A stretch of DNA of 64,000 nucleotides from Auanema rhodensis (lineage: Eukaryota; Nematoda; Chromadorea; Rhabditida; Rhabditidae): the NCBI GenBank assembly GCA_964057225.1, contig OZ059900.1:23699638-23763637 (forward strand). Direction: 5' to 3'. Of the stretch, positions 21,591 to 35,952 are shown piece after piece (position 1 is the first letter of the stretch; each line of letters starts with the position of its first letter). Both the position numbers and the translations under genes were made by a program. The notes beneath the pieces are model-generated. The model was given only the letters and a program-made list of their open reading frames with translations, searched no databases and was not told where the DNA came from.

Positions 21591-24326
21591 AAATCGTAAG
21601 TCAAAACCTTGTTTACAGCGAAATTTCCAAAAACTGGTTTTCCAGCATAATAAAATATTTCTCATGGGAAATACTGTGTTTTTGTATTTTTCTGATGTTC
21701 AGCATGTAAAATGCTTCATTTTAGTATGTAACACGCTGAAATTCGTTGCATTTGACGACTCATATGAACAAAAATCGATTTAATCAATATTAGCCATAAG
21801 GGGCGTGCCCTCAGAATATGCTAATTTCCTTAATTTTCTAACCCCTGTTTTTTCGTCGTGAAAGTGGAACTAGACGTTGTACGAACAATTTTGAGCTAGG
21901 TTTCATTGACATTGCATGAGTTTGAACACATGAAATCGTAAGTCAAAACCTTGTTTACAGCGAAATTTCCAAAAACTGGTTTTCCAGCATAATAAAATAT
22001 TTCTCATGGGAAATACTGTGTTTTTGTATTTTTCTAGTGTTCAGCATGTAAAATGCTTCATTTTAGTATGTAACACGCTGAAATTCGTTGCATTTGACGA
22101 CTCATATGAACAAAAATCGATTTAATCAATATTAGCCATTAGGGGCGTGCCCTCAGAATATGCTAATTTCCTTAATTTTCTAACCCCTGTTTTTTTGTCG
22201 TGAAAGTGGAACTAGACGTTGTACGAACAATTTTGAGCTAGGTTACATTGACATTGCATGAGTTTGAACACATGAAATCGTAAGTCAAAACCTTGTTTAC
22301 AGCGAAATTTCCAAAAACTGGTTTTCCAGCATAATAAAATATTTTTCATGGGAAATACTGTGTTTTTGTATTTTTCTAGTGTTCAGCATGTAAAATGCTT
22401 CATTTTAGTATGTAACACGCTGAAATTCGTTGCATTTGACGACTCATATGAACAAAAATCGATTTAATCAATATTAGCCATAAGGGGCGTGCCCTCAGAA
22501 TATGCTAATTTCCTTAATTTTCTAACCCTTGTTTTTTTGTCGTGAAACTGGAACTAGACGTTGTACAAACAATTTTGAGCTAGGTTTCATTGACATTGCA
22601 TGAGTTTGAACACATAAAATCGTAAGTCAAAACCTTGTTTACAGCGAAATTTCCAAAAACTGGTTTTCCAGCATAATAAAATATTTCTCATGGGAAATAC
22701 TGTGTTTTTGTATTTTTCTAGTGTTCAGCATGTAAAATGCTTCATTTTAGTATGTAACACGCTGAAATTCGTTGCATTTGACGACTCATATGAACAAAAA
22801 TCGATTTAATCAATATTAGCCATAAGGGGCGTGCCCTCAGAATATGCTAATTTCCTTAATTTTCTAACCCCTGTTTTTTTGTCGTGAAAGTGGAACTAGA
22901 CGTTGTACGAACAATTTTGAGCTAGGTTACATTGACATTGCATGAGTTTGAACACATGAAATCGTAAGTCAATACCTTGTTTACAGCGAAATTTCCAAAA
23001 ACTGGTTTTCCAGCATAATAAAATATTTTTCATGGGAAATACTGTGTTTTTGTATTTTTCTAGTGTTCAGCATGTAAAATGCTTCATTTTAGTATGTAAC
23101 ACGCTGAAATTCGTTGCATTTGACGACTCATATGAACAAAAATCGATTTAATCAATATTAGCCATAAGGGGCGTGCCCTCAGAATATGCTAATTTCCTTA
23201 ATTTTCTAACCCTTGTTTTTTTGTCGTGAAACTGGAACTAGACGTTGTACAAACAATTTTGAGCTAGGTTTCATTGACATTGCATGAGTTTGAACACATG
23301 AAATCGTAAGTCAAAACCTTGTTTACAGCGAAATTTCCAAAAACTGGTTTTCCAGCATAATAAAATATTTCTCATGGGAAATACTGTGTTTTTGTATTTT
23401 TCTAGTGTTCAGCATGTAAAATGCTTCATTTTAGTATGTAACACGCTGAAATTCGTTGCATTTGACGACTCATATGAACAAAAATCGATTTAATCAATAT
23501 TAGCCATAAGGGGCGTGCCCTCAGAATATGCTAATTTCCTTAATTTTCTAACCCCTGTTTTTTCGTCGTGAAAGTGGAACTAGACGTTGTACGAACAATT
23601 TTGAGCTAGGTTTCATTGACATTGCATGAGTTTGAACACATGAAATCGTAAGTCAAAACCTTGTTTACAGCGAAATTTCCAAAAACTGGTTTTCCAGCAT
23701 AATAAAATATTTCTCATAGGAAATACTGTGTTTTTGTATTTTTCTAGTGTTCAGCATGTAAAATGCTTCATTTTAGTATGTAACACGCTGAAATTCGTTG
23801 CATTTGACGACTCATATGAACAAAAATCGATTTAATCAATATTAGCCATAAGGGGCGTGCCCTCAGAATATGCTAATTTCCTTAATTTTCTAACCCCTGT
23901 TTTTTTGTCGTGAAAGTGGAACTAGACGTTGTACGAACAATTTTGAGCTAGGTTACATTGACATTGCATGAGTTTGAACACATGAAATCGTAAGTCAAAA
24001 CCTTGTTTACAGCGAAATTTCCAAAAACTGGTTTTCCAGCATAATAAAATATTTTTCATGGGAAATACTGTGTTTTTGTATTTTTCTAGTGTTCAGCATG
24101 TAAAATGCTTCATTTTAGTATGTAACACGCTGAAATTCGTTGCATTTGACGACTCATATGAACAAAAATCGATTTAATCAATATTAGCCATAAGGGGCGT
24201 GCCCTCAGAATATGCTAATTTCCTTAATTTTCTAACCCTTGTTTTTTTGTCGTGAAACTGGAACTAGACGTTGTACAAACAATTTTGAGCTAGGTTTCAT
24301 TGACATTGCATGAGTTTGAACACATG
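21591..24326 (+). repeat. 2- and 3-unit groups ending in a gaaactgg unit
   Basis: The groups are 21591/21933/22275, 22617/22959 and 23301/23643/23985. The last unit of each group (22275, 22959, 23985) shares atttttcatg, cccttg, gaaactgg and gtacaaac. The unit before it carries ggttacattg, and the first unit of the two 3-unit groups carries ttttttcgtcg. Periods alternate between 684 and 1026 bp, so one monomer has been gained or lost between neighbouring copies. Confidence 0.88.
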
Positions 24327-25352
24327 AAATCGTAAGTCAAAACCTTGTTTACAGCGAAATTTCCAAAAACTGGTTTTCCAGCATAATAAAATATTTCTCA
24401 TGGGAAATACTGTGTTTTTGTATTTTTCTAGTGTTCAGCATGTAAAATGCTTCATTTTAGTATGTAACACGCTGAAATTCGTTGCATTTGACGACTCATA
24501 TGAACAAAAATCGATTTAATCAATATTAGCCATAAGGGGCGTGCCCTCAGAATATGCTAATTTCCTTAATTTTCTAACCCCTGTTTTTTTGTCGTGAAAG
24601 TGGAACTAGACGTTGTACGAACAATTTTGAGCTAGGTTTCATTGACATTGCATGAGTTTGAACACATGAAATCGTAAGTCAAAACCTTGTTTACAGCGAA
24701 ATTTCCAAAAACTGGTTTTCCAGCATAATAAAATATTTCTCATGGGAAATACTGTGTTTTTGTATTTTTCTAGTGTTCAGCATGTAAAATGCTTCATTTT
24801 AGTATGTAACACGCTAAAATTCGTTGCATTTGACGACTCATATGAACAAAAATCGATTTAATCAATATTAGCCATAAGGGGCGTGCCCTCAGAATATGCT
24901 AATTTCCTTAATTTTCTAACCCCTGTTTTTTTGTCGTGAAAGTGGAACTAGACGTTGTACGAACAATTTTGAGCTAGGTTTCATTGACATTGCATGAGTT
25001 TGAACATATGAAATCGTAAGTCAAAACCTTGTTTACAGCGAAATTTCCAAAAACTGGTTTTCCAGCATAATAAAATATTTCTTATGGGAAATACTGTGTT
25101 TTTGTATTTTTCTAGTGTTCAGCATGTAAAATGCTTCATTTTAGTATGTAACACGCTGAAATTCGTTGCATTTGACGACTCATATGAACAAAAATCGATT
25201 TAATCAATATTAGCCATAAGGGGCGTGCCCTCAGAATATGCTAATTTCCTTAATTTTCTAACCCCTGTTTTTTTGTCGTGAAAGTGGAATTAGACGTTGT
25301 AGGAACAATTTTGAGCTAGGTTTCATTGACATTGCATGAGCTTGAACACATG
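24327..25352 (+). repeat. Three units leading into the dimer region
   Basis: Units start at 24327 (unmodified), 24669 (cacgctaaaatt, ending gaacatatg) and 25011 (tttcttatgg, ggaattag, gtaggaac, gagcttg). The third unit introduces cttatgg, ggaattag and gtaggaac, which become common from here to about 44 kb. Confidence 0.85.
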
Positions 25353-26720
25353 AAATCGTAAGTCAAAACCTTGTTTACAGCGAAATTTCCAAAAACTGGT
25401 TTTCCAGCATAATAAAATATTTCTCATGGGAAATACTGTGTTTTTGTATTTTTCTAGTGTTCAGCATGTAAAATACTTCATTTTAGTATGTAACACGCTG
25501 AAATTCGTTGCATTTGACGACTCATATGAACAAAAATCGATTTAATCAATATTAGCCATAAGGGGCGTGCCCTCAGAATATGCTAATTTCCTAAATTTTC
25601 TAACCCCTGTTTTTTTGTCGTGAAAGTGGAACTAGACGTTGTACGAACAATTTTGAGCTAGGTTTCATTGACATTGCATGAGTTTGAACACATGAAATCG
25701 TAAGTCAAAACCTTGTTTACAGCGAAATTTCCAAAAACTGGTTTTCCAGCATAATAAAATATTTCTCATGGGAAAAACTGTGTTTTTGTATTTTTCTAGT
25801 GTTCAGCTTGTAAAATGCTTCATTTTAGTATGTAACACGCTGAAATTTGTTGCATTTGACGACTCATATGAACAAAAATCGATTTAATCAATATTAGCCA
25901 TAAGGGGCGTGCCCTCAGAATATGCTAATTTCCTTAATTTTCTAACCCCTGTTTTTTTGTCGTGAAAGTGGAACTAGACGTTGTACGAACAATTTTGAGC
26001 TAGGTTTCATTGACATTGCATGAGTTTGAACACATGAAATCGTAAGTCAAAACCTTGTTTACAGCGAAATTTCCAAAAACTGGTTTTCCAGCATAATAAA
26101 ATATTTCTCATGGGAAATACTGTGTTTTTGTATTTTTCTAGTGTTCAGCATGTAAAATACTTCATTTTAGTATGTAACACGCTGAAATTCGTTGCATTTG
26201 ACGACTCATATGAACAAAAATCGATTTAATCAATATTAGCCATAAGGGGCGTGCCCTCAGAATATGCTAATTTCCTAAATTTTCTAACCCCTGTTTTTTT
26301 GTCGTGAAAGTGGAACTAGACGTTGTACGAACAATTTTGAGCTAGGTTTCATTGACATTGCATGAGTTTGAACACATGAAATCGTAAGTCAAAACCTTGT
26401 TTACAGCGAAATTTCCAAAAACTGGTTTTCCAGCATAATAAAATATTTCTCATGGGAAAAACTGTGTTTTTGTGATTTTCTAGTGTTCAGCTTGTAAAAT
26501 GCTTCATTTTAGTATGTAACACGCTGAAATTTGTTGCATTTGACGACTCATATGAACAAAAATCGATTTAATCAATATTAGCCATAAGGGGCGTGCCCTC
26601 AGAATATGCTAATTTCCTTAATTTTCTAACCCCTGTTTTTTTGTCGTGAAAGTGGAATTAGACGTTGTAGGAACAATTTTGAGCTAGGTTTCATTGACAT
26701 TGCATGAGTTTGAACACATG
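25353..26720 (+). repeat. 684-bp dimer, two copies
   Basis: Copies are 25353-26036 and 26037-26720. The first unit has aaaatactt and cctaaattt; the second has ggaaaaac, cagcttg and aatttgttgc. The second copy differs at tttttgtgatt and ends with ggaattag and gtaggaac. The same two-unit pattern recurs at 29798-30481, 33560-34243 and 37321-38004, so the dimer is a building block of the later 11-unit HOR. Confidence 0.88.
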
Positions 26721-29700
26721 AAATCGTAAGTCAAAACCTTGTTTACAGCGAAATTTCCAAAAACTGGTTTTCCAGCATAATAAAATATTTCTCATGGGAA
26801 ATACTGTGTTTTTGTATTTTTCTAGTGTTCAGCATGTAAAATGCTTCATTTTAGTATGTAACACGCTGAAATTCGTTGCATTTGACGACTCATATGAACA
26901 AAAATCGATTTAATCAATATTAGCCATAAGGGGCGTGCCCTCAGAATATGCTAATTTCCTTAATTTTCTAACCCCTGTTTTTTTGTCGTGAAAGTGGAAC
27001 TAGACGTTGTACGAACAATTTTGAGCTAGGTTTCATTGACATTGCATGAGTTTGAACACATGAAATCGTAAGTCAAAACCTTGTTTACAGCGAAATTACC
27101 AAAAACTGGTTTTCCAGCATAATAAAATATTTCTCATGGGAAATACTGTGTTTTTGTATTTTTCTAGTGTTCAGCATGTAAAATGCTTCATTTTAGTATG
27201 TAACACGCTGAAATTCGTTGCATTTGACGACTCATATGAACAAAAATCGATTTAATCAATATTAGCCATAACGGGCGTGCCCTCAGAATATGCTAATTTC
27301 CTTAATTTTCTAACCCTTGTTTTTTTTGTCGTGAAACTGGAACTAGACGTTGTACAAACAATTTTGAGCTAGGTTTCATTGACATTGCATGAGTTTGAAC
27401 ACATGAAATCGTAAGTCAAAACCTTGTTTACAGCGAAATTTCCAAAAACTGGTTTTCCAGCATAATAAAATATTTCTCATGGGAAATACTGTGTTTTTGT
27501 ATTTTTCTAGTGTTCAGCATGTAAAATGCTTCATTTTAGTATGTAACACGCTGAAATTCGTTGCATTTGACGACTCATATGAACAAAAATCGATTTAATC
27601 AATATTAGCCATAAGGGGCGTGCCCTCAGAATATGCTAATTTCCTTAATTTTCTAACCCCTGTTTTTTTGTCGTGAAAGTGGAACTAGACGTTGTACGAA
27701 CAATTTTGAGCTAGGTTTCATTGACATTGCATGAGTTTGAACACATGAAATCGTAAGTCAAAACCTTGTTTACAGCGAAATTTCCAAAAACTGGTTTTCC
27801 AGCATAATAAAATATTTCTCATGGGAAATACTGTGTTTTTGTATTTTTCTAGTGTTCAGCATGTAAAATTCTTCATTTTAGTATGTAACACGCTAAAATT
27901 CGTTGCATTTGACGACTCATATGAACAAAAATCGATTTAATCAATATTAGCCATAAGGGGCGTGCCCTCAGAATATGCTAATTTCCTTAATTTTCTAACC
28001 CCTGTTTTTTTGTCGTGAAAGTGGAACTAGACGTTGTACGAACAATTTTGAGCTAGGTTTCATTGACATTGCATGAGTTTGAACACATGAAATCGTAAGT
28101 CAAAACCTTGTTTACAGCGAAATTTCCAAAAACTGGTTTTCCAGCATAATAAAATATTTCTCATGGGAAATACTGCGTTTTTGTATTTTTCTAGTGTTCA
28201 GCATGTAAAATGCTTCATTTTAGTATGTAACACGCTAAAATTCGTTGCATTTGACGACTCATATGAACAAAAATCGATTTAATCAATATTAGTCATAAGG
28301 GGCGTGCCCTCAGAATATGCTAATTTCCTTAATTTTCTAACCCCTGTTTTTTTGTCGTGAAAGTGGAACTAGACGTCGTACGAACAATTTTGAGCTAGGT
28401 TTCATTGACATTGCATGAGTTTGAACACATGAAATCGTAAGTCAAAACCTTGTTTACAGCGAAATTTCCAAAAACTGGTTTTCCAGCATAATAAAATATT
28501 TCTCATGGGAAATACTGTGTTTTTGTATTTTTCTAGTGTTCAGCATGTAAAATGCTTCATTTTAGTATGTAACACGCTGAAATTCGTTGCATTTGACGAC
28601 TCATATGAACAAAAATCGATTTAATCAATATTAGCCATAAGGGGCGTGCCCTCAGAATATGCTAATTTCCTTAATTTTCTAACCCCTGTTTTTTTGTCGT
28701 GAAAGTGGAACTAGACGTTATACAAACAATTTTGAGCTAGGTTTCATTGACATTGCATGAGTTTGAACACATGAAATCGTAAGTCAAAACCTTGTTTACA
28801 GCGAAATTTCCAAAAACTGGTTTTCCAGCATAATAAAATATTTCTCATGGGAAATACTGTGTTTTTGTATTTTTCTAGTGTTCAGCATGTAAAATGCTTC
28901 ATTTTAGTATGTAACACGCTGAAATTCGTTGCATTTGACGACTCATATGAACAAAAATCGATTTAATCAATATTAGCCATAAGGGGCGTGCCCTCAGAAT
29001 ATGCTAATTTCCTTAATTTTCTAACCCCTGTTTTTTGTCGTGAAAGTGGAACTAGACGTTGTAGGAACAATTTTGAGCTAGGTTTCATTGACATTGCATG
29101 AGTTTGAACACATGAAATCGTAAGTCAAAACCTTGTTTACAGCGAAATTTCCAAAAACTGGTTTTCCAGCATAATAAAATATTTCTCATGGGAAATACTG
29201 TGTTTTTGTATTTTTCTAGTGTTCAGCATGTAAAATACTTCATTTTAGTATGTAACACGCTGAAATTCGTTGCATTTGACGACTCATATGAACAAAAATC
29301 GATTTAATCAATATAAGCCATAAGGGGCGTGCCCTCAGAATATGCTAATTTCCTTAATTTTCTAACCCCTGTTTTTTGTCGTGAAAGTGGAACTAGACGT
29401 TGTAGGAACAATTTTGAGCTAGGTTTCATTGACATTGCATGAGTTTGAACACATGAAATCGTAAGTCAAAACCTTGTTTACCGCGAAATTTCCAAAAACT
29501 GGTTTTCCAGCATAATAAAATATTTCTCATGGGAAATACTGTGTTTTTGTATTTTTCTAGTGTTCAGCATGTAAAATACTTCATTTTAGTATGTAACACG
29601 CTGAAATTCGTTGCATTTGACGACTCATATGAACAAAAATCGATTTAATCAATATTAGCCATAAGGGGCGTGCCCTCAGAATATGCTAATTTCCTTAATT

Positions 29701-30481
29701 TTCTAACCCCTGTTTTTTTGTCGTGAAAGTGGAATTAGACGTTGTAGGAACAATTTTGAGCTAGGTTTCATTGACATTGCATGAGTTTGAACACATGAAA
29801 TCGTAAGTCAAAACCTTGTTTACAGCGAAATTTCCAAAAACTGGTTTTCCAGCATAATAAAATATTTCTCATGGGAAATACTGTGTTTTTGTATTTTTCT
29901 AGTGTTCAGCATGTAAAATACTTTATTTTAGTATGTAACACGCTGAAATTCGTTGCATTTGACGACTCATATGAACAAAAATCGATTTAATCAATATTAG
30001 CCATAAGGGGCGTGCCCTCAGAATATGCTAATTTCCTAAATTTTCTAACCCCTGTTTTTTTGTCGTGAAAGTGGAACTAGACGTTGTACGAACAATTTTG
30101 AGCTAGGTTTCATTGACATTGCATGAGTTTGAACACATGAAATCGTAAGTCAAAACCTTGTTTACAGCGAAATTTCCAAAAACTGGTTTTCCAGCATAAT
30201 AAAATATTTCTCATGGGAAAAACTGTGTTTTTGTATTTTTCTAGTGTTCAGCTTGTAAAATGCTTCATTTTAGTATGTAACACGCTGAAATTTGTTGCAT
30301 TTGACGACTCATATGAACAAAAATCGATTTAATCAATATTAGCCATAAGGGGCGTGCCCTCAGAATATGCTAATTTCCTTAATTTTCTAACCCCTGTTTT
30401 TTTGTCGTGAAAGTGGAACTAGACGTTGTACGAACAATTTTGAGCTAGGTTTCATTGACATTGCATGAGTTTGAACATATG
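26721..30481 (+). repeat. Loosely ordered units between dimer and trimer regions
   Basis: Units start at 26721 (unmodified), 27063 (gaaattacc, cataacgg, T8 tract, gaaactgg; 343 bp), 27406 (unmodified), 27748 (aaaattctt, cgctaaaatt), 28090 (actgcgttt, cgctaaaatt, gacgtcgt), 28432 (gacgttatac), 28774 and 29115 (T6 tract, gtaggaac; 341 bp each), 29456 (tttaccgcg, ggaattag), 29798 (aaaatacttta, cctaaa) and 30140 (ggaaaaac, cagcttg, aatttgttgc, gaacatatg). The gaaactgg unit at 27063 is an isolated relative of the 22-24 kb group. Confidence 0.85.
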
Positions 30482-33217
30482 AAATCGTAAGTCAAAACCT
30501 TGTTTACAGCGAAATTTCCAAAAACTGGTTTTCCAGCATAATAAAATATTTCTTATGGGAAATACAGTGTTTTTGTATTTTTCTAGTGTTCAGCATGTAA
30601 AATACTTCATTTTAGTATGTAACACGCTGAAATTTGTTGCATTTGACGACTCATATGAACAAAAATCGATTTAATCAATATTAGCCATAAGGGGCGTGCC
30701 CTCAGAATATGCTAATTTCCTAAATTTTCTAACCCCTGTTTTTTTGTCGTGAAAGTGGAACTAGACGTTGTACGAACAGTTTTGAGCTAGGTTTCATTGA
30801 CATTGCATGAGTTTGAACACATGAAATCGTAAGTCAAAACCTTGTTTACAGCGAAATTTCCAAAAACTGGTTTTCCAGCATAATAAAATATTTCTTATGG
30901 GAAATACTGTGTTTTTGTATTTTTCTAGTGTTCAGCATGTAAAATGCTTCATTTTAGTATGTAACACGCTGAAATTCGTTGCATTTGACGACTCATATGA
31001 ACAAAAATCGATTTAATCAATATTAGCCATAAGGGGCGTGCCCTCAGAATATGCTAATTTCCTTAATTTTCTAACCCCTGTTTTTTTGTCGTGAAAGTGG
31101 AATTAGACGTTGTAGGAACAATTTTGAGCTAGGTTTCATTGACATTGCATGAGTTTGAACACATGAAATCGTAAGTCAAAACCTTGTTTACAGCGAAATT
31201 TCCAAAAACTGGTTTTCCAGCATAATAAAATATTTCTCATGGGAAATACTGTGTTTTTGTATTTTTCTAGTGTTCAGCATGTAAAATACTTCATTTTAGT
31301 ATGTAACACGCTGAAATTCGTTGCATTTGACGACTCATATGAACAAAAATCGATTTAATCAATATTAGCCATAAGGGGCGTGCCCTCAGAATATGCTAAT
31401 TTCCTAAATTTTCTAACCCCTGTTTTTTTGTCGTGAAAGTGGAACTAGACGTTGTACGAACAATTTTGAGCTAGGTTTCATTGACATTGCATGAGTTTGA
31501 ACATATGAAATCGTAAGTCAAAACCTTGTTTACAGCGAAATTTCCAAAAACTGGTTTTCCAGCATAATAAAATATTTCTTATGGGAAATACAGTGTTTTT
31601 GTATTTTTCTAGTGTTCAGCATGTAAAATACTTCATTTTAGTATGTAACACGCTGAAATTTGTTGCATTTGACGACTCATATGAACAAAAATCGATTTAA
31701 TCAATATTAGCCATAAGGGGCGTGCCCTCAGAATATGCTAATTTCCTAAATTTTCTAACCCCTGTTTTTTTGTCGTGAAAGTGGAACTAGACGTTGTACG
31801 AACAGTTTTGAGCTAGGTTTCATTGACATTGCATGAGTTTGAACACATGAAATCGTAAGTCAAAACCTTGTTTACAGCGAAATTTCCAAAAACTGGTTTT
31901 CCAGCATAATAAAATATTTCTTATGGGAAATACTGTGTTTTTGTATTTTTCTAGTGTTCAGCATGTAAAATGCTTCATTTTAGTATGTAACACGCTGAAA
32001 TTCGTTGCATTTGACGACTCATATGAACAAAAATCGATTTAATCAATATTAGCCATAAGGGGCGTGCCCTCAGAATATGCTAATTTCCTTAATTTTCTAA
32101 CCCCTGTTTTTTTGTCGTGAAAGTGGAATTAGACGTTGTAGGAACAATTTTGAGCTAGGTTTCATTGACATTGCATGAGTTTGAACACATGAAATCGTAA
32201 GTCAAAACCTTGTTTACAGCGAAATTTCCAAAAACTGGTTTTCCAGCATAATAAAATATTTCTCATGGGAAATACTGTGTTTTTGTATTTTTCTAGTGTT
32301 CAGCATGTAAAATACTTCATTTTAGTATGTAACACGCTGAAATTCGTTGCATTTGACGACTCATATGAACAAAAATCGATTTAATCAATATTAGCCATAA
32401 GGGGCGTGCCCTCAGAATATGCTAATTTCCTTAATTTTTTAACCCCTGTTTTTTTGTCGTGAAAGTGGAACTAGACGTTGTACGAACAATTTTGAGCTAG
32501 GTTTCATTGACATTGCATGAGTTTGAACATATGAAATCGTAAGTCAAAACCTTGTTTACAGCGAAATTTCCAAAAACTGGTTTTCCAGCATAATAAAATA
32601 TTTCTTATGGGAAATACAGTGTTTTTGTATTTTTCTAGTGTTCAGCATGTAAAATACTTCATTTTAGTATGTAACACGCTGAAATTTGTTGCATTTGACG
32701 ACTCATATGAACAAAAATCGATTTAATCAATATTAGCCATAAGGGGCGTGCCCTCAGAATATGCTAATTTCCTAAATTTTCTAACCCCTGTTTTTTTGTC
32801 GTGAAAGTGGAACTAGACGTTGTACGAACAGTTTTGAGCTAGGTTTCATTGACATTGCATGAGTTTGAACACATGAAATCGTAAGTCAAAACCTTGTTTA
32901 CAGCGAAATTTCCAAAAACTGGTTTTCCAGCATAATAAAATATTTCTTATGGGAAATACTGTGTTTTTGTATTTTTCTAGTGTTCAGCATGTAAAATGCT
33001 TCATTTTAGTATGTAACACGCTGAAATTCGTTGCATTTGACGACTCATATGAACAAAAATCGATTTAATCAATATTAGCCATAAGGGGCGTGCCCTCAGA
33101 ATATGCTAATTTCCTTAATTTTCTAACCCCTGTTTTTTTGTCGTGAAAGTGGAATTAGACGTTGTAGGAACAATTTTGAGCTAGGTTTCATTGACATTGC
33201 ATGAGTTTGAACACATG
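30482..33217 (+). repeat. 1026-bp trimer, about 2.7 copies
   Basis: Copies start at 30482, 31508 and 32534. The unit order is (a) cttatgg, aatacagtg, aaaatactt, aatttgttgc, cctaaa, gaacagttt; (b) cttatgg, ggaattag, gtaggaac; (c) aaaatactt, ending gaacatatg. The third unit of the second copy (32192) has aattttttaac and is also the first unit of the 11-unit HOR, so the two periodicities overlap. Confidence 0.88.
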
Positions 33218-35952
33218 AAATCGTAAGTCAAAACCTTGTTTACAGCGAAATTTCCAAAAACTGGTTTTCTAGCATAATAAAATATTTCTCATGGGAAAAA
33301 CTGTGTTTTTGTATTTTTCTAGTGTTCAGCTTGTAAAATGCTTCATTTTAGTATGTAACACGCTGAAATTTGTTGCATTTGACGACTCATATGAACAAAA
33401 ATCGATTTAATCAATATTAGCCATAAGGGGCGTGCCCTCAGAATATGCTAATTTCCTTAATTTTCTAACCCCTGTTTTTTTGTCGTGAAAGTGGAACTAG
33501 ACGTTGTACGAACAATTTTGAGCTAGGTTTCATTGACATTGCATGAGTTTGAACACATGAAATCGTAAGTCAAAACCTTGTTTACAGCGAAATTTCCAAA
33601 AACTGGTTTTCCAGCATAATAAAGTATTTCTCATGGGAAATACTGTGTTTTTGTATTTTTCTAGTGTTCAGCATGTAAAATACTTCATTTTAGTATGTAA
33701 CACGCTGAAATTCGTTGCATTTGACGACTCATATGAACAAAAATCGATTTAATCAATATTAGCCATAAGGGGCGTGCCCTCAGAATATGCTAATTTCCTA
33801 AATTTTCTAACCCCTGTTTTTTTGTCGTGAAAGTGGAACTAGACGTTGTACGAACAATTTTGAGCTAGGTTTCATTGACATTGCATGAGTTTGAACACAT
33901 GAAATCGTAAGTCAAAACCTTGTTTACAGCGAAATTTCCAAAAACTGGTTTTCCAGCATAATAAAATATTTCTCATGGGAAAAACTGTGTTTTTGTATTT
34001 TTCTAGTGTTCAGCTTGTAAAATGCTTTATTTTAGTATGTAACACGCTGAAATTTGTTGCATTTGACGACTCATATGAACAAAAATCGATTTAATCAATA
34101 TTAGCCATAAGGGGCGTGCCCTCAGAATATGCTAATTTCCTTAATTTTCTAACCCCTGTTTTTTTGTCGTGAAAGTGGAACTAGACGTTGTACGAACAAT
34201 TTTGAGCTAGGTTTCATTGACATTGCATGAGTTTGAACATATGAAATCGTAAGTCAAAACCTTGTTTACAGCGAAATTTCCAAAAACTGGTTTTCCAGCA
34301 TAATAAAATATTTCTTATGGGAAATACTGTGTTTTTGTATTTTTCTAGTGTTCAGCATGTAAAATACTTCATTTTAGTATGTAACACGCTGAAATTCGTT
34401 GCATTTGACGACTCATATGAACAAAAATCGATTTAATCAATATTAGCCATAAGGGGCGTGCCCTCAGAATATGCTAATTTCCTAAATTTTCTAACCCCTG
34501 TTTTTTTGTCGTGAAAGTGGAACTAGACGTTGTACGAACAGTTTTGAGCTAGGTTTCATTGACATTGCATGAGTTTGAACACATGAAATCGTAAGTCAAA
34601 ACCTTGTTTACAGCGAAATTTCCAAAAACTGGTTTTCCAGCATAATAAAATATTTCTTATGGGAAATACTGTGTTTTTGTATTTTTCTAGTGTTCAGCAT
34701 GTAAAATGCTTCATTTTAGTATGTAACACGCTGAAATTCGTTGCATTTGACGACTCATATGAACAAAAATCGATTTAATCAATATTAGCCATAAGGGGCG
34801 TGCCCTCAGAATATGCTAATTTCCTTAATTTTCTAACCCCTGTTTTTTTGTCGTAAAAGTGGAACTAGACGTTGTACAAACAATTTTGAGCTAGGTTTCA
34901 TTGACATTGCATGAGTTTGAACACATGAAATCGTAAGTCAAAACCTTGTTTACAGCGAAATTTCCAAAAACTGGTTTTCCAGCATAATAAAATATTTCTT
35001 ATGGGAAATACTGTGTTTTTGTATTTTTCTAGTGTTCAGCATGTAAAATACTTCATTTTAGTATGTAACACGCTGAAATTCGTTGCATTTGACGACTCAT
35101 ATGAACAAAAATCGATTTAATCAATATTAGCCATAAGGGGCGTGCCCTCAGAATATGCTAATTTCCTAAATTTTCTAACCCCTGTTTTTTTGTCGTGAAA
35201 GTGGAACTAGACGTTGTACGAACAGTTTTGAGCCAGGTTTCATTGACATTGCATGAGTTTGAACACATGAAATCGTAAGTCAAAACCTTGTTTACAGCGA
35301 AATTTCCAAAAACTGGTTTTCCAGCATAATAAAATATTTCTCATGGGAAATACTGTGTTTTTGTATTTTTCTAGTGTTCAGCATGTAAAATGCTTCATTT
35401 TAGTATGTAACACGCTGAAATTCGTTGCATTTGACGACTCATATGAACAAAAATCGATTTAATCAATATTAGCCATAAGGGTCGTGCTCTCAGAATATGC
35501 TAATTTCCTTAATTTTCTAACCCCTGTTTTTTTGTCGTGAAAGTGGAACTAGACGTTGTAGGAACAGTTTTGAGCTAGGTTTCATTGACATTGCATGAGT
35601 TTGAACACATGAAATCGTAAGTCAAAACCTTGTTTACAGCGAAATTTCCAAAAAGTGGTTTTCCAGCATAATAAAATATTTCTCATGGGAAATACTGTGT
35701 TTTTGTATTTTTCTAGTGTTCAGCATGTAAAATGCTTCATTTTAGTATGTAACAGGCTGAAATTCGTTGCATTTGACGACTCATATGAACAAAAATCGAT
35801 TTAATCAATATTAGCCATAAGGGGCGTGCCCTCAGAATATGCTAATTTCCTTAATTTTCTAACCCCTGTTTTTTGTCGTGAAAGTGGAACTAGACGTTGT
35901 AGGAACAATTTTGAGCTAGGTTTCATTGACATTGCATGAGTTTGAACACATG
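32192..35952 (+). repeat. 11-unit HOR, copy 1 (3761 bp)
   Basis: Units start at 32192, 32534, 32876, 33218, 33560, 33902, 34244, 34586, 34928, 35270 and 35612. Markers in order: aattttttaac; aatacagtg; ggaattag with cttatgg; ggaaaaac; aataaagtat; gctttattt; cctaaa with acagttt; gtcgtaaaag with gtacaaac; gagccagg; gggtcgtgctc; aaaaagtgg with aacaggctg (341 bp). It looks identical to copy 2 except for T instead of C at 33270 (counterpart 37031). Confidence 0.92.
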
